Shown: positions 48,690 to 61,189, counted from the stretch's first letter. The stretch: DNA of 64,000 nt from Marsupella aquatica (GCA_973895155.1 OZ316891.1:11966001-12030000), one strand, 5' to 3'. Program-made: numbers and translations. Notes: generated from the letters alone by a model not told the origin.

Positions 48690-51600
48690 TCATTGGAGTA
48701 TAGCCACTGGTTTTTGAGATCCACTATCTATCAATTCATCTGCAACCTGCATCCATCCTCCCCTGTACCAGTTTCCAAGAAGTCCACCTGTCGCTATCGT
48801 CCTCGTCCACATCTTCTCCACACCCTGTAGTGTCAAACCTTTTGTTTCTGGCACAACGATTGCAACGAAAACCATTGCTATCGAAGAAATGCCAGCACAG
48901 AGTAGGAAGGTCGAGGATGGACCCCAATAGTCTACTAATGTCAGAAACGTTTGTGCCACAACAAAATTAGAGACCCAGTTGGCTGTTGCTGCAGCGCCTC
49001 CACCAAGACCTCTGTATTGTTGTGGGTATATTTCTGCATTCACAGTCCAAGGTACAGGCCCCATTCCTGGAGCAAAAGCTCCAATATACAGAACAAGGCC
49101 AACGAGGGCCAGCCATCCATAATTACTAGGGCAACCGTCGGTGTACCAGGATCGTGAACTTTGGATGCACTTATCAGAAGAGGTACCATTGTAGACAAGA
49201 CAAGTTCCAGGATACATCTGACAGAAAGAAACAATACAAGTCTGTTAGATTTTTGGCAACGGCAGAGTGTTGCACAGTCTCATCATGAAGCTGGTAGAAT
49301 GCAGAATGTTGTCCTTTCGTCTAACTGTGCAAAAACTAAACCGTCAGTATCATGAATGAGACTGCAATATAGCTTCCGTCTACTCTGAGGAAACAATGAA
49401 TCCAATCACAAAGGGGCAGGCACCACGAGAGAATTTACCGAATCTCCACAGAAGCCACACCCTGCCATCAAACAGGTCATACAATTTGCTAAGGCTGGAC
49501 TTCCAGGAATAGGAAATGCTGGACAGACAAGGTCGGATTCACTTGTAGTGTCTGGCCAAGTGACGCTTGGTGGACTCAAAGCTGCGAGGTGAAATGCCGC
49601 AGCCAACAGTCCCAAGGCAGCAATGATTCCAGATAAGCTAAAGAGAGCAAGCTTTCGTCGTCCAGTGCGATCTATCAGCACGATACCCAAAATTGTACCA
49701 ACAGCATTCATGCCAGCCACTCCCGACGAAAGTAACAATGCTATTTTATGGGAAGCAAATCCAGCCTGCTGCACAATTGATGGGCTGTAATACATGACTG
49801 TGTTGATTCCTGCCAGCTGTTGGAAGATCTGCACATTGAGACAATCTCTCATGAATGTCAATGGAGTACACATCCCGCTGACCAAATAAAGCTATAACCA
49901 CATCAGTTCGTACAATTTCTTTTGCGGTACATTGCGTATGTTTCCGATACTGACCCGAAGATAGTGTGAAGAGACCACAAGCAACGCACTGACCACTGAA
50001 TAAATCAATGAATTTTGAGTTATATACCAAATATGGGAAGAACAGTTCGAAAACTACTGCCCAAGCACCGCCTATTTCTGCAAAGCATCCTCTACCAAGC
50101 TAAACGCAGCATGCTCACAATCAAATAAAAAAAAGTCTGCTGTGCAATTATTGAATGCCTTATCAAGCGCGTCCATCATCCGCTCAAATGCCGACATCAC
50201 TTTATGTAACCAAGCTGATCCTCGAGGAACGAAGTACTCTGAACATGGAAAACGACAAACTACCTGAATCCCGATGCCTGCGGTAAGTGCAAGTCGCAAA
50301 TCCTTCCGTCTGAGCATGTCAATAAGTTTGGGCTCCTGTTGTGGCTGCAGGTTAGCCTTGGCCTCAGCAGCCTGAATCTCCTCTATTTCCAAACGAGCAA
50401 CTCCAGGTGTGTGGATTCGTTGTAGTAATGCAAACGCCTCGTCAAACCTTTTCTGTGGGTCAGCGTTCAAATCATGGCAGTTAACACGAGCTTCTCAACT
50501 TCGCTACTCAGAAACAGGCTCAGAAACAAAAGGAACATCATACTTCAATCTCATCTATGCGTCAACCGAAAGGGCACCTGGCTGCCACAAAAATTCTTTT
50601 GGACATGTTCTTTAGAATAGAAATTAATTGATGTGTTCCAGATTGCTGTCTTCTGAGCTGGAGACTGCTGTTGCCCCAACAACTTCATAAAGGGGAGGCA
50701 ATTAGAGTGACAGTGACAAGAGAACAAAAAACAATTGCAGGCAGCTCTAGGCCTTACTAGATTTGATGTTCATTGTACAAGCTCAAGCTGAGCAATAAGA
50801 CTCACGTCTCCCAAATCCGATGGGAAGCATTTGGCAGCCAATCTACACAGCCTCATCCGAGGATTTGTAAGGTGGTGCATACCTGAGAAGCCAGCCAGCG
50901 TGGTGACTCTGGGAGTAAGCATATGAACAAAACTGCTTGTAGAACAGCTGGTACGGCAGCAACTCCTAGCATCCACCGCCAGGTCCCAGGCACCTTCAAA
51001 ATAAAGAAAACACAATCATGACCTCTATATAACTTGTAGGTGGCTTGCAAATGGCACACTCCTTTCCATTTAAAAGGTTCACATACCGTAGTGAAGGCAT
51101 AGTTCACAACGTAGGATAGGAATTGGCCGGTGGTGATCATGAGCACATTCACTGTGACTAGAGCTCCTCTTTTTTCAGGAGGTGATGCTTCAGCAATGTA
51201 GAGGGGGATTGTCATAGATGCTATACCAATACCAAAACCCACTACCAGCCGGCCACCAATGAGGAAATAAGGATCTGGTGCCAGAGCCATCAAGAGTGCT
51301 CCCACAGTAAACACAGCGTCAGAAACAAGAATGGTTGGCTTTCGTCCCAATCGGTCATTCATCCGTCCTCCAATTAGGGCTCCCAGCACTGCCCCCAGAA
51401 TAGCAGTACTCACAATCGTTTCCTGTAAATTTTCAGCATATCAACTCCTTATTAAAGAGGCACAGTCTGTGATCTAATTGCGTGCATCTTTCCTGGCCTT
51501 CAATGACTGACCAATAAAAGCTGACATCAAAAGGCCGAACAACAGCTGAAACATGTCAACCAGGGTAAATGAAAAGATGGGCATTCCTCCTGAATCTCAG

Positions 51601-52215
51601 TTACCTGTAGAAAAAGGCTTCGGTCTACCACCACAAAGTCATCACGAATGTAAAGCAGAGCACCCGATATCACGCCTGATAACAACAGACACGCTTGATA
51701 TTTAAACGACGCAATAAAAAAAAACACAAAATAGGACGAGAGGGCATGATTTGTCCAGAAGCACACAATCGAAAGCATAAAATCGACATTTCGAGCTCCT
51801 AAATGTGCGAATTAGGCCTCACTTGCAATGTCGAAGGAAGGTTGCCATTGCTTTCATATGCAGTCAGTAAGAATAGATAGCAAGGAGAAGAAGAATGTGT
51901 CCAGCAGTCGACTAAGATGCCAGTGATGCAGCATTCGCTTGGGAAGGCTGAGCAATTGGAAGGAATCTCCAGCGCAAACGTACCAGTATCATAGCCGAAC
52001 AGAAACCCACCCAACCCTGCCGACAATGACAGTAAGGCAATGAACCAATTAGACGAACGCGACGTGACAGTTCCCTGGTCCACTTTTGTATGACCACCCA
52101 ACAAGGAATCCATGTCCGAGGTCCTGTCCGAGTCCGACTTCGAGGCCGAGGCCGCGTCTGCGTCTGACATCTTGCTCTTCGACTTGCCCCTTCCTCGCTC
52201 GTCCGCTAAGTTCAT
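48690..52215 (-). CDS. INT: Inositol transporter (INT family, INT2/INT4-like), MFS
   Basis: Seven exons (52,215-51,984; 51,675-51,605; 51,422-51,087; 50,993-50,883; 50,452-50,264; 49,828-49,439; 49,217-48,690) join in frame to 618 residues. This is a proton-coupled myo-inositol transporter of the major facilitator superfamily, probably plasma membrane. Signatures: [20 protein letters not shown] in span 1, [12 protein letters not shown] in loop 2-3, [24 protein letters not shown] after span 6, [31 protein letters not shown] in loop 8-9, and [14 protein letters not shown] near the C terminus. Between spans 9 and 10 lies the extended Cys-rich extracellular loop ([12 protein letters not shown], then [11 protein letters not shown] and DKC) resembling the PSI domain of INT2 and INT4; it sets this apart from INT1 and from hexose carriers. 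The acidic Ser/Asp-rich N terminus makes it slightly longer than usual. I start at the ATG at 52,215; the frame stays open to 52,230 only through a TTG. A copied SCAMP promoter lies just upstream. Confidence 0.94.
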
Positions 52216-52375
52216 CGATCCTAACACCAAACTCCGAGGCCCTCAAGCCCAGCAATCTGATAGAGACTAATTCACCTTTCAGACCACTGTCATCGAAGAC
52301 ATTGATCAGAATGGGTCCAGAGAAGCCCACAGCCTATTGGCGAATGGGGAAAGAGTCCTGAAAAAAGTGGCCTAT

Positions 52376-53997
52376 GCGCATGATTACAAAAATGACTCCT
52401 CGTTGAGAAATGTCAGAATGACGACTGCATATATCAAGCAGATCAAATGAACATTACAGTAGCTACAGTCGCGAATTTTGACTAGATCGGCAAGGAGATA
52501 GAAGCACAAAGTCACAATGACGGCATTGGATTAGGAGTCCCACCGAATCATAAAATGATCCACCGAGTCCTCCTCCATAGTTCGAGGTATTATTCGCGGC
52601 TTGCGCTCGGATATTTGGATCCTGTTATAAAAATTGAACGCACAACACATGGAACAGAACCGAACGTAGATCAGCATCACTCCACGCGTTTCTTGCAACC
52701 AACTCTAAAATCAGTCTCTGAGAAATAATAAATACTATCATAGCAGTTCATTATCGGCAAATATACACTCCGTCCTCAAGGACTAAGAAAATTAGAACTT
52801 TTCTTCGACAAGCAATCACATGAAACTCCGGTCAACAGAGAACGCGAGGATCTGGTCCGAGAAAACCTTAAACTTCCCACGCTAACATGTTGCTCATCGA
52901 GCTCAGTGCCCCGGGCTTGGTAATCTCAGATCTGATCTTCTCGAGACCAGGAGCGTCACAGAGTTCAAAAGTAAGGCTCTCACTAACAAGATTCTTGCAC
53001 TATCGAGGAATAAAGTTAAACTGCCAAAGGAGTACGTAATGTCGGCCATGGAAGCATAACTTCGCCTCCCCTGCCCACCGACCATACGACAAGTCTGCAA
53101 TACATTATCGTCATGCGTTCATGTTTAACTGTCCGCACACTAGGCTGCATTGCACCTATATAAATTCTCTCCATCTCTCCACATCCTTCTCTGTTTTCAA
53201 GTGAAGACGCTGTTTTCCAACCTCAGTACCTCTTGACACACCAGAGTAGTTCGTCCAAGCGGATCGGGAGAGATCTGCATCTAGTGAGTGCATCGAGAAC
53301 TTACAGAGAAAGGGTTCACTTCCTCCTCGTCGAACGGATTATTTTCGTACCGCCCAGCCATCTGGATAATCGATCACTCACTCAACAGCAGACGGATGGA
53401 GAGGCCAAAAGCTGATCTCCAAGAAACCGAACACCTGAAGGCTTCCTCCTCCTTTCCAAGGTCCACAGCAATGAACAAGCCTCTCCACCACCGCCTTGCT
53501 CGTGCTCCGTCCCTGCTCGTTGGTTCCTACTTGCTCAAGGTAACCTGTTCACTATCCTCCGCAAACCCGTAAAAGGGGGGCACAGACACGTCCCGCGCGA
53601 GCAGCAATCACCGACGGGAGACTTCCACCTAACACAACCACGGCAACAGTGGCGGCAGCAGCACGCACTGCAGCAAAACTCCCCACTACTATTATCGTCC
53701 GCTACTCCATCCGTCCTTCCCTTCCCTCCTACCGCAGTCGCTCCCTCTGTAACGATCCTTCTCCCGCAACGAGAGCGCAACCCTCCTAGATACACTCTTC
53801 CGACTACTTTCTCCTGCGAACTTGACGCCTACCCGCCTTCCAACGTACGACAACCAGTCTCGAAGCCACCTCCACAGCAACAAACCTGGTGAACTCCTCT
53901 CGTACAGGAGTCCAGGACTGTCCTCCTCCGCGGTCTGCGGTTTCTTGCTTGCTAACAGTACTGTAGCTTGCCTCTCTTCTCTTCTGCCTGGATGTGG
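52376..53997 (-). repeat. Duplicated SCAMP promoter and 5' end, second copy
   Basis: The 1.6-kb match to 42,703-44,317, in the same orientation as both SCAMP and the transporter. The left edge lies 161 bp upstream of the transporter ATG. The right edge abuts the truncated integrase of the gypsy element. Introns are retained, so the copy was made from DNA and not from a spliced RNA. Confidence 0.92.
52544..53361 (-). pseudogene. Partial SCAMP copy (exons 1 and 2 only)
   Basis: Exon 1 (53,305-53,361) with MAGRYENNPFDEEEVNPFS and exon 2 (52,544-52,621) are identical in coding sequence to the parent gene and keep their donor and acceptor sites. The remaining eleven exons are absent. The exon 2 donor could splice to a strong acceptor (acttttttcag) ending at 52,358, just inside transporter-side sequence; the frame would then end after seven more codons, leaving a short upstream reading frame before the transporter ATG. 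Whether it is transcribed cannot be told from sequence. Confidence 0.85.
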
Positions 53998-56900
53998 AGT
54001 TAAATGCCATTTAGATGTAGCAGTTGGTTTCACTACCTGTTGACACGGATCACAGCTCCGGATGTACTCATATGTATCCTTATTCATAGTAGGCCACCAA
54101 AATCCAGCATCCTTAATCTTTTTAACAGTAGTATTTACAGCATAGTGGCCTCCAGAGGATTCAGTATGAAGAGCTGAAGTTACCCTGGGGACTTCTTGAG
54201 ATTCCAAACAACGATGAAGTCTTTGGTTTGGTAACAACTCAAACAGAACACCTTTCACTAAGGTATAGGGTCCAACTTTATAAAGAAAAACAGCTTTTTC
54301 TTCAGCATTCAAACCAGGTGGGTAAATCCCATGTGTGAGCATTTGAACTATGTCAAAATACTTCGATTCTTCCCCTTCCAGGTGCCATAATTGTTCATCT
54401 GGGAACTGATCTGATAAAGGTTCAGAACTAGGATGACCCGGAAGTCGAGATAGGAAATCTGCATTTTCATGGTGCTTACCAGGTCGAACGTGCACCTCAT
54501 AATCATATTCTTGTAAAAGAAGCACCCATCTAGCAATTCGTCCACTTAGGTCAGCTTGATTCACCAAGTACTTCAGAGATGAACTATCTGTATGAAAAAT
54601 AGTTTTGTACCCTAGCAAATAATGTCTGAATTTTTTGCATGAGAAAATGACTGCTAAGGCCTCCCGTTCTGTTACCGTATAATTCTTTTCAGCATTGTTC
54701 ATCTGCCTACTAGCGTAATATATGGGGTGATCTTTCTTATCCTCATCTAGTTGACTTAAGGCAGCACCCACAGAGTAAGCCGAAGCGTCAATGAACACAT
54801 GGAAAGTCTTCTGCCAATCAGGAGGTTGAAGGATAGGAGCAACAGTTAATTTATGCTTCAAAATTTCAAAAGCTTGTTGCCTGTCTTCCGTCCAAACATA
54901 TTCCACATCCTTCTTAAGAAGCTGGGTCAAGGGCATGGCAAGATCATCATATTTCCTTATAAACCGTCGATAATACCCCACATAGCCAAGAAATCCGCGT
55001 AGCTCCTTTAAATTTCCAGGGGGTTGTAAAGCCAAAATAATTCGAACCTTTTATGTGTCAACCTCGATTCATCTCTGTGAAATGACATGTCCCAGCAGAA
55101 TGCCTTCTTTCATCCCTATGAAACATTTCTCAGGGTGTAGACACAACTGAGATTCTCTGCATCGTTGGAATGTCTGCATTAGGTGGTCAAGGTGTTGAGT
55201 AGCCTTACCATAGGCACAGAAGTCATCTATAAAAATTTCCAAAAGTTTTCTGAGAAAATCCTGAAATATTATCATCATAATCCTTTGGAAGGTTCCAGGT
55301 GCATTACACAGCCCAAAAGGCATGACACGAAAAGCGTATGTTCCCCAATCCGTGGTAAAGGTAGTCTTATCTCGATCTTCTTCACGAATTGACACCTGAT
55401 TATAACCGGAGTACCCGTCCAAGAAACTGTATAATTCTATGAGCAACTAGGTCCAGCACCAAATCTATGAATGGCAAGGGGTAATGATCTTTTCTTGTAG
55501 CTGCATTAAGCTTCATGAAATCTTGACACACCCTGATCTTGGGTTTTCCATCTCGACCAGGCTTCCTTGGGACAATAACAATGGGTGAAACCCCCTCATT
55601 GCTAAGTACAGCGTAAATAAAACCAGCATCCGTTAATTTATCAAGCTCCTCTTTACCAGCATGGAGTACTTAGGATTTACCCGATATTGTCTCTACCGCA
55701 CTGGTACTGCCCCCTCAATTAGATCAATCCGATGTTCTCCTAAATGTGGAGGTATCCCTATAAGATCCTTATGGTTCCAGGCAAAAACGTCTTTATATTG
55801 AGTTAGCAAGTCAATGTACTTCTCTCTCAATTCTCCTTCAATATGGTTACTAATATTCAGAAATTTCTCTGGTTCTATCTCAATTTTTTGGCATTTTTGA
55901 GGATCCACAATTCCCTCTGACTGGTTAGGTAAAATATCCTTCCATGAAGGTGTATCTTGTATTTCAGGATCATCCAACCTTACTACCTCACCTTCATTCT
56001 CCTCATGTCAGGAGGTAGGAATGTTAGCCTCATTGTTGGGGGAATTGCCCTCTGCTTCAAAAACATCAAGGTAGCCTACTTCCAGCAAATTAAATTTAGG
56101 TGCTTTAATTAGAAGAGTAGAATCCAAAAAATCAGAGGTATAACCCTCATCAGATTGGGTTTCACCAAGATGTGTTTCATTTACCCAACTTATAGTGACT
56201 CTTGGCTTTCCAAAAGACATTTGACGACGTTCCCAATCAACTCAAACTTTGGCCTTATATAACCAGGGCCTCCCTAATAATAGAGGATAGGTAGAGGGGA
56301 CTTCAGGTCGGATTACCACAAAATCTAAAGGAAAAGTCAGCCCTTCAATGATTGTGTCAACTCCAATGAGCTTCCCTACTGGTACCACTCTGGATTGGTC
56401 TGCCATTCAAAGAACCTGTAAGGTCTTTTCAAATTTAGTGAGTCCAATGTTGAATGCGGTCTCCTCAGTCATGATATTCGCACTTGATCCACCATCCACT
56501 CGAACTTCAGTTAACGCACATCCCATGACCTGCACGTCAATCTCTGGAGGTCCCTTGTCATCCCATTCCAATCTCAGAGCTTCCACAGAAGGAAGTTTTC
56601 TTCTTTTCCGTCTTCCTGTGAGTAGGGTCCTTAATTGCTTTTTATAGGTGGGATTATCTTGTAACAGTTCTCCAATTGTAATGTTAGCAGGTTGGCTCTT
56701 AACAACTTCCACAATATCATAACCCTCTAGTTTAGGTGTCGGGGTTACTTTCAGCTTTTGCTCAGGTCTCTTTTCTTCTCCCAAAGCATGCTTCTTCTCA
56801 ACCAGAGGTGGGGCTTCTTTAGTTAACTCATGTATTTGAGTTTTAATTTCTTCAGATATATCTGGCTGAAAATACTTGGGATCATACCTATCGTAAGCTG

Positions 56901-57435
56901 GGTCGTCCTCCTTTGGAATACCTTCTTCTGTCGGAGCTCTTGTCCTGCCCTTCTTTTTGGACAATTTCTTACGCTTGAGGTTGAGGGTGTCCTCAGTATG
57001 TTTCTTTTCGTGATGAGACTTAGATCTAGTAGTGGCGTAGGTTTCCAAGACATGGTCTCTTTCTTGTACTAGTTTATTCGGCATCCCTACCACGTTGTCT
57101 TGGACCAGGTGTTCTAGCTCAACATCCGCAATGGTACCTGACAGCGGCTGTGCATAAATGTTATGCACTTCCTCTTCTGCTTCTACTTCTGCTTCTAGAG
57201 TTACATGACTGCACTGGTCCATGTTTTCTTGGCTATATATCATCCTGACTTCCTCTAATCTGGGTGCTTCCTTTACAGGTTCCTTCGCAAATCTCACCAT
57301 CATTTTTGGCTTGGGAGGGCTTGGGCATTCCACAGGGAGATGACCTTCTTTTCCACAATTTCCGCAAATTGGGTATATCCCACTTCTCTTTTTGGATATG
57401 GGCACTCTGGGGAGTAGTGTCCCGATTGACCACAA
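53998..57435 (-). pseudogene. gypsy pol: protease, RT, RNase H, partial integrase
   Basis: A zinc knuckle (CGNCGKEGHLPVEC) opens the region. The retropepsin active-site segment VDGGSSANIM lies at about 56,468-56,500. RT blocks follow: FLDGYSGYNQ, FRVMPFGLCNAPGTFQR and the catalytic FIDD at 55,222-55,233, where the common form is Y(V/L)DD. The thumb and connection have LRGFLGYVGYYRRFI. RNase H shows FIDASAYSVGAAL, YTVTEREALAVIF and HTDSSSLKYL. The integrase zinc finger is visible (H...H, then CDPCQQV) and the frame is cut at 53,998, before the catalytic core. Frames change or stop near 55,040, 55,450-55,690, 55,990 and 56,230-56,400. The long open frame that continues past 53,998 is a chance read-through into SCAMP upstream DNA. 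Confidence 0.9.
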
Positions 57436-59239
57436 TTATAACACGTTCCTCGTACTCTTGGTGCTCCTCTTGGTGGATATCCCCTAGGGGGACCCATTGG
57501 CGGTCTTGGGACTGGTCGATTAAATGGAGAAGAACCCGATGCTTGTGGCTGAGCCCATGTAGTTGGGCTTGTAGCAGGTGGAAAATATTGCCCTGCAAAC
57601 GGTGCTTGGACTACATAGATATCTCCATAGTCTACTATCTCTTCCTCCTCTCCATAATTAATAGCACGTTGTAATGTGGGGCACTCATGGTGATAATGTC
57701 CTTGATTATTACAGCGTGTACACCAAACGTTGTTTCGGATAGCAGGCAGGAATTTCCTAATTGGTTTAAGAACAGCAACATTAACAGAGAGTTTATTTAA
57801 CTTACTGGTTAATGAGTCCATCATTCTATCCAAGGTCTTGGCTTTTTGAGGTACTGTGCTTTTCTGCATCCTTTTTGTCTTGGTATCTGCATCATCAAAC
57901 TTCAGCTGCAGCTTGTACTACTGGTAGAGCTCGAGTCGGAGCTGGTTCCCTCAGTATTGGTGGTGTCACTATCACTAGACTCTGAGCTTGATGAAGACTT
58001 TGTCTTTTTCTTTTTCTCTTTCTTTTTGCCCTTTTTCAAGTCCTTCTTAACTCGTTTCTTCTCAGAGACTTCAGAGTCCACATATTTTTGTGCTGCTTCT
58101 TGTGCCTCTTCAAAAGTTGTACCACCTTCCCTTCTCACATATGTTGCAATTTGGGAGGGAAGTCCGTTAATAAACCAATCTCTCGTGGTAGATTTAGCTG
58201 TATATTTTGGATTATATTTATCCACCAGGTCCATTAATTTATCTGCATACTTCCTGGCTGGTCCATGTTTCTTCATGGTAAGTTGAGAAATTCTAGCAAA
58301 GGCTCTCGCCTCAACACCATCCTCCTTGTACTTGTCCAAAAAACCGGTCTTCGTTTTTCCCCAATCATTTTTGTCTAGGAATTGATCATACCATTTTGGG
58401 GCATTTTTCTTCAACAAGCCTCCAAAAATTGTGGCTTTTTCAGCATCTTGGGTTTGCCCATTTGAGGTGGCTGCGGCTTCAAATTCCTTCAAAAAGGTCT
58501 CAGCATCCTCTTTGGATGTCCCTTTAAAAGTATCATAACAAATATTGTTCCGAGCCATTTGAATTCTTCTCACAAGAACTAGACTTGGATTAATTGGAGG
58601 AGAGGCACCCACGGATTGTGATCCAGTGCTGATGACTGATCCTTGAGATGTTAGCGGGGAAATTGAATTTAAAGAGTTTGGAGTGCTTTTTGTACTTGTT
58701 GCACTAAGACTACCACTAGAATTTCTGTATCCAAATAAGGGAAGTACTTCTGCTAATTTTGTAGATTCACCAGAGGGTGTCCTCTATAATGTGAGTGAAT
58801 CAAAATCAAACTCTAGAGGCTCAGCTTGCTGACTTCCTTCTCTAGTTATACTTTCATGCATTGTGTTTTTAATCTTATCTATCCCGATTATCTGGAAGGC
58901 AGATGGACCTTCGTACTCTTCCAAACTTTGTGTTCTTCTTAATGGTTTGACAATGTCAACCCCTTTCTTCTTGGGCTTGGTAGGAACATAGTGCACATCT
59001 CTTGATCATAATTTACAGATTACCGGTCGACTTGTTGCTGGATTCTGTATTGTTCCCTCTGTTTCACTTTGTTGGATCAGGGTGACTCGCTCTGCTACAC
59101 TTCCCGATGTTGGATAATCAGGTGATTGGAAATCCGACAATAATTCTCTTGGGTTAAGTGGGTCTTGAGAGGCTTCTGCTTTTGCTTTTGCTTTTGCTTC
59201 TCGTTTTGATCTCCAACCTTGCTTCCCTTTGTTAGACAT
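57300..59239 (-). pseudogene. gypsy gag polyprotein, broken
   Basis: Fragments in order: a Lys/Ala-rich N terminus (59,239-59,006), a short piece (58,996-58,784), the retrotransposon gag domain (58,612-57,902; WFINGLPSQIATYVRREGG is typical), a Lys/Ser-rich tail, and a nucleocapsid segment (57,869-57,300). The nucleocapsid has two CCHC zinc knuckles, CTRCNNQGHYHHEC and CYNCGQSGHYSPEC, separated by a Pro/Gly-rich linker. With the knuckle in the next frame that makes three, which is more than most elements carry. Stops separate the pieces. Confidence 0.85.
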
Positions 59240-59459
59240 TCCACATTTTAATAGATGGCAATTTTCAAGTGCGAGGTAATGGTTTCAAACCGACCCTTAA
59301 TCCCCTTTGGAAATCCTAGATCGTATGAAAAAGTTGCGCCCTTCTGTTTTGCATTGAGTTGGCATCCTCTCCTACCGTTGTGTCTCTTGGTGTCGTGACC
59401 TTTCTAAGAACTCTGCGGGGTTGTGAGCCCAATAGTCGTGCGATTCGGCCAAGTGTTGA

Positions 59460-59585
59460 AGTGGTGCATCCGTTAGTCGTAACCCTTCAACTCGTAAACT
59501 CGTAAAGTCGTAAGACGGCCAACTCGTAAAGTCGTAATCTCGCGACGCTTACCCGTAACTCGTAAGGGTTAATCCGTAATGCCTT
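59460..59585. repeat. Short (tcgtaa)-type repeat cluster upstream of gag
   Basis: About 125 bp with recurring actcgtaa and agtcgtaa phrases (aactcgtaaagtcgtaa occurs twice), between the upstream reading frame and gag in the retroelement leader. It could fold or act as a leader element; no function is claimed. Confidence 0.6.
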
Positions 59586-59671
59586 ATCCCCTTGTATTTC
59601 GGCGGGTCCTTAGTAGCAAAGTACCCTCTCCTCCTCTGGTTTCTCTCTGTTTTGGCTAACCTAACCTTCCT

Positions 59672-60912
59672 TTATCTGAGTCTCCTATTTTGTCTTTGCA
59701 TCAATTCTCTAGCTAATTCTTGTATAGAAATAATAATATATTCTTCTCCTGTAATTTTGCCATTTAGCTTCAAAACAACTAAATGCAAATCTCCTCCTTC
59801 CCACCAGGTAATAGATAACCAATGGATACCCCTTCTTCCTCGTAAGGATAATACCCAGGTTTGAACATATCTATTATGTAAATCCCTTATCCTCAGGGAT
59901 CCTAATGACCTAATAGGAGGCATGCTAATTTCTTCACCACCTTTAATATAAGGCTAAAAATGAAAAAATGTTCCAGTATCCCATTGCTCTCCTATTTTGT
60001 GTTGGGGACCGGTAATCATTCAATAGATTTTCCAGAGTATCTAGGGCATCTAACCAAGGGTTCTCAACAATGTGCAAATTATGCAACACCTCCTTGATTC
60101 TTAATTCCTCTATTTCAGAAGCCCAACTGCCATTTTGCTTATTCTTTCCTAGAACAAACTCCAAGTCATGTTCCTCCTTAATGGGTTGCAACTTGTATTC
60201 TCCGTCATCAATCCATACTCTCTTAAATACCACCACATCAGTTAATTCAGAACATTGAGGGAGGGAGAAAGTCCATTTGAAAGATACCTTTCCTATACTC
60301 AAATCTTTCCATTTCAGCAAAACCCATCCATTCCTTGCATTCCACTGGCAGGTTTCAATCAACGTACTCCTGCCTATTGGGGGTCATAACTGGTCTTTCC
60401 TCCTTGAGAATCAAATTGGAGTGATCATGATAGAGATCTTCCAAAACATAATCAAGTTGGTTCCTCCATAAGGGATCACCCTTTAATCTTGCCAATGCTT
60501 TCCTTAATTTGTACTCAAGTTCTTTCTCCAATGTCTCCTCCTCAATATGGTGTTCTTTTAACAATGGAGGGATGAAATTGGAGTCAAATTCATTATCTTG
60601 AGTGGCTTCAATTAATTCAAATCTTCCATCTATGGCTTTTCTGAAAATAAGCAAACAATCATACAACACATTGGTATCCCATGAGTCAACTTTTACCAAT
60701 TCACCACCCCCAAAGTAACTTCCTCCAGTGTTTCCTCCATCTGAGTTTATCACTTGGCTTCTCAAAATAGTCGTCCTGTCTTGTGCAGTGGCACTGATAA
60801 TTGTATAGGTTTGATTATCCCTAGACTTAATCAAAGCTCTTTCTCTTTTCTGAGGTCTACTTTTTCTCACCTTTCCTTTTCTTTTCAGAAAAATTCCCCT
60901 ACTAAGCACCAC
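59672..60912 (-). pseudogene. Extra reading frame between primer-binding site and gag
   Basis: Three consecutive frames in the element's sense direction (60,912-60,355; 60,362-59,943; 59,923-59,672) look like one former protein of about 400 residues split by frameshifts. The first part has a basic N terminus (KRKGKVRKSRPQKRERALIK) and an acidic Glu-rich middle; the second contains WNARNGWVLLKWKDLSIGKV. I do not recognise a family. Its place before gag is unusual for Ty3/gypsy elements, where extra frames more often lie after pol or antisense. It may be a captured gene or an element-specific protein. Confidence 0.55.
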
Positions 60913-61165
60913 TTAATCTTTCCTTCTTGGCCTTAGCTTTACTCTTTCTTTCCAAAATTGTGGCAGGATTTTCTCCTCCAATCCTTTCCCTAAATGCCTC
61001 TGGTGCATTTTCCACTGTATAAGGTCAAATTTCTAGCCTTGGAGTTGACCATTCTCCAATAAGTTCCATGGTAATCACCCTTATTTTTATTCCATCACTT
61101 TTTTACTGAATTCAAACCTTCTTTTGGCATTCACTGCCTGTACTTCAAACCTTCCTTGATTTGTT

Positions 61166-61182
61166 CCCCGGCAGCGGCGCCA
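61166..61182 (-). other. Primer-binding site of the gypsy element
   Basis: On the minus strand this reads TGGCGCCGCTGCCGGGG, which closely resembles the tRNA-Asp-type primer-binding site known from Athila/Calypso-like plant Ty3 elements. It fixes the orientation of the element and places the 5' LTR immediately to its right. Confidence 0.8.
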
Positions 61183-61189
61183 AAAATCT

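Noticed and set aside
51510-51544. Possible extra 34-nt transporter exon encoding [12 protein letters not shown]
   Set aside because: Including it would shift the frame, and joining exons 2 and 3 directly restores the family sequence.
52376-53997. 1.6-kb repeat as a pair of LTRs or a transposon
   Set aside because: It contains real SCAMP exons 1 and 2 with introns, and no terminal inverted repeats or target duplications mark the edges.
53692-55035. 447-codon open frame joining RNase H/integrase with extra sequence
   Set aside because: The part beyond 53,998 is the upstream flank of the copied SCAMP segment read by chance; the same frame exists at 44.02-44.25 kb without any element sequence.
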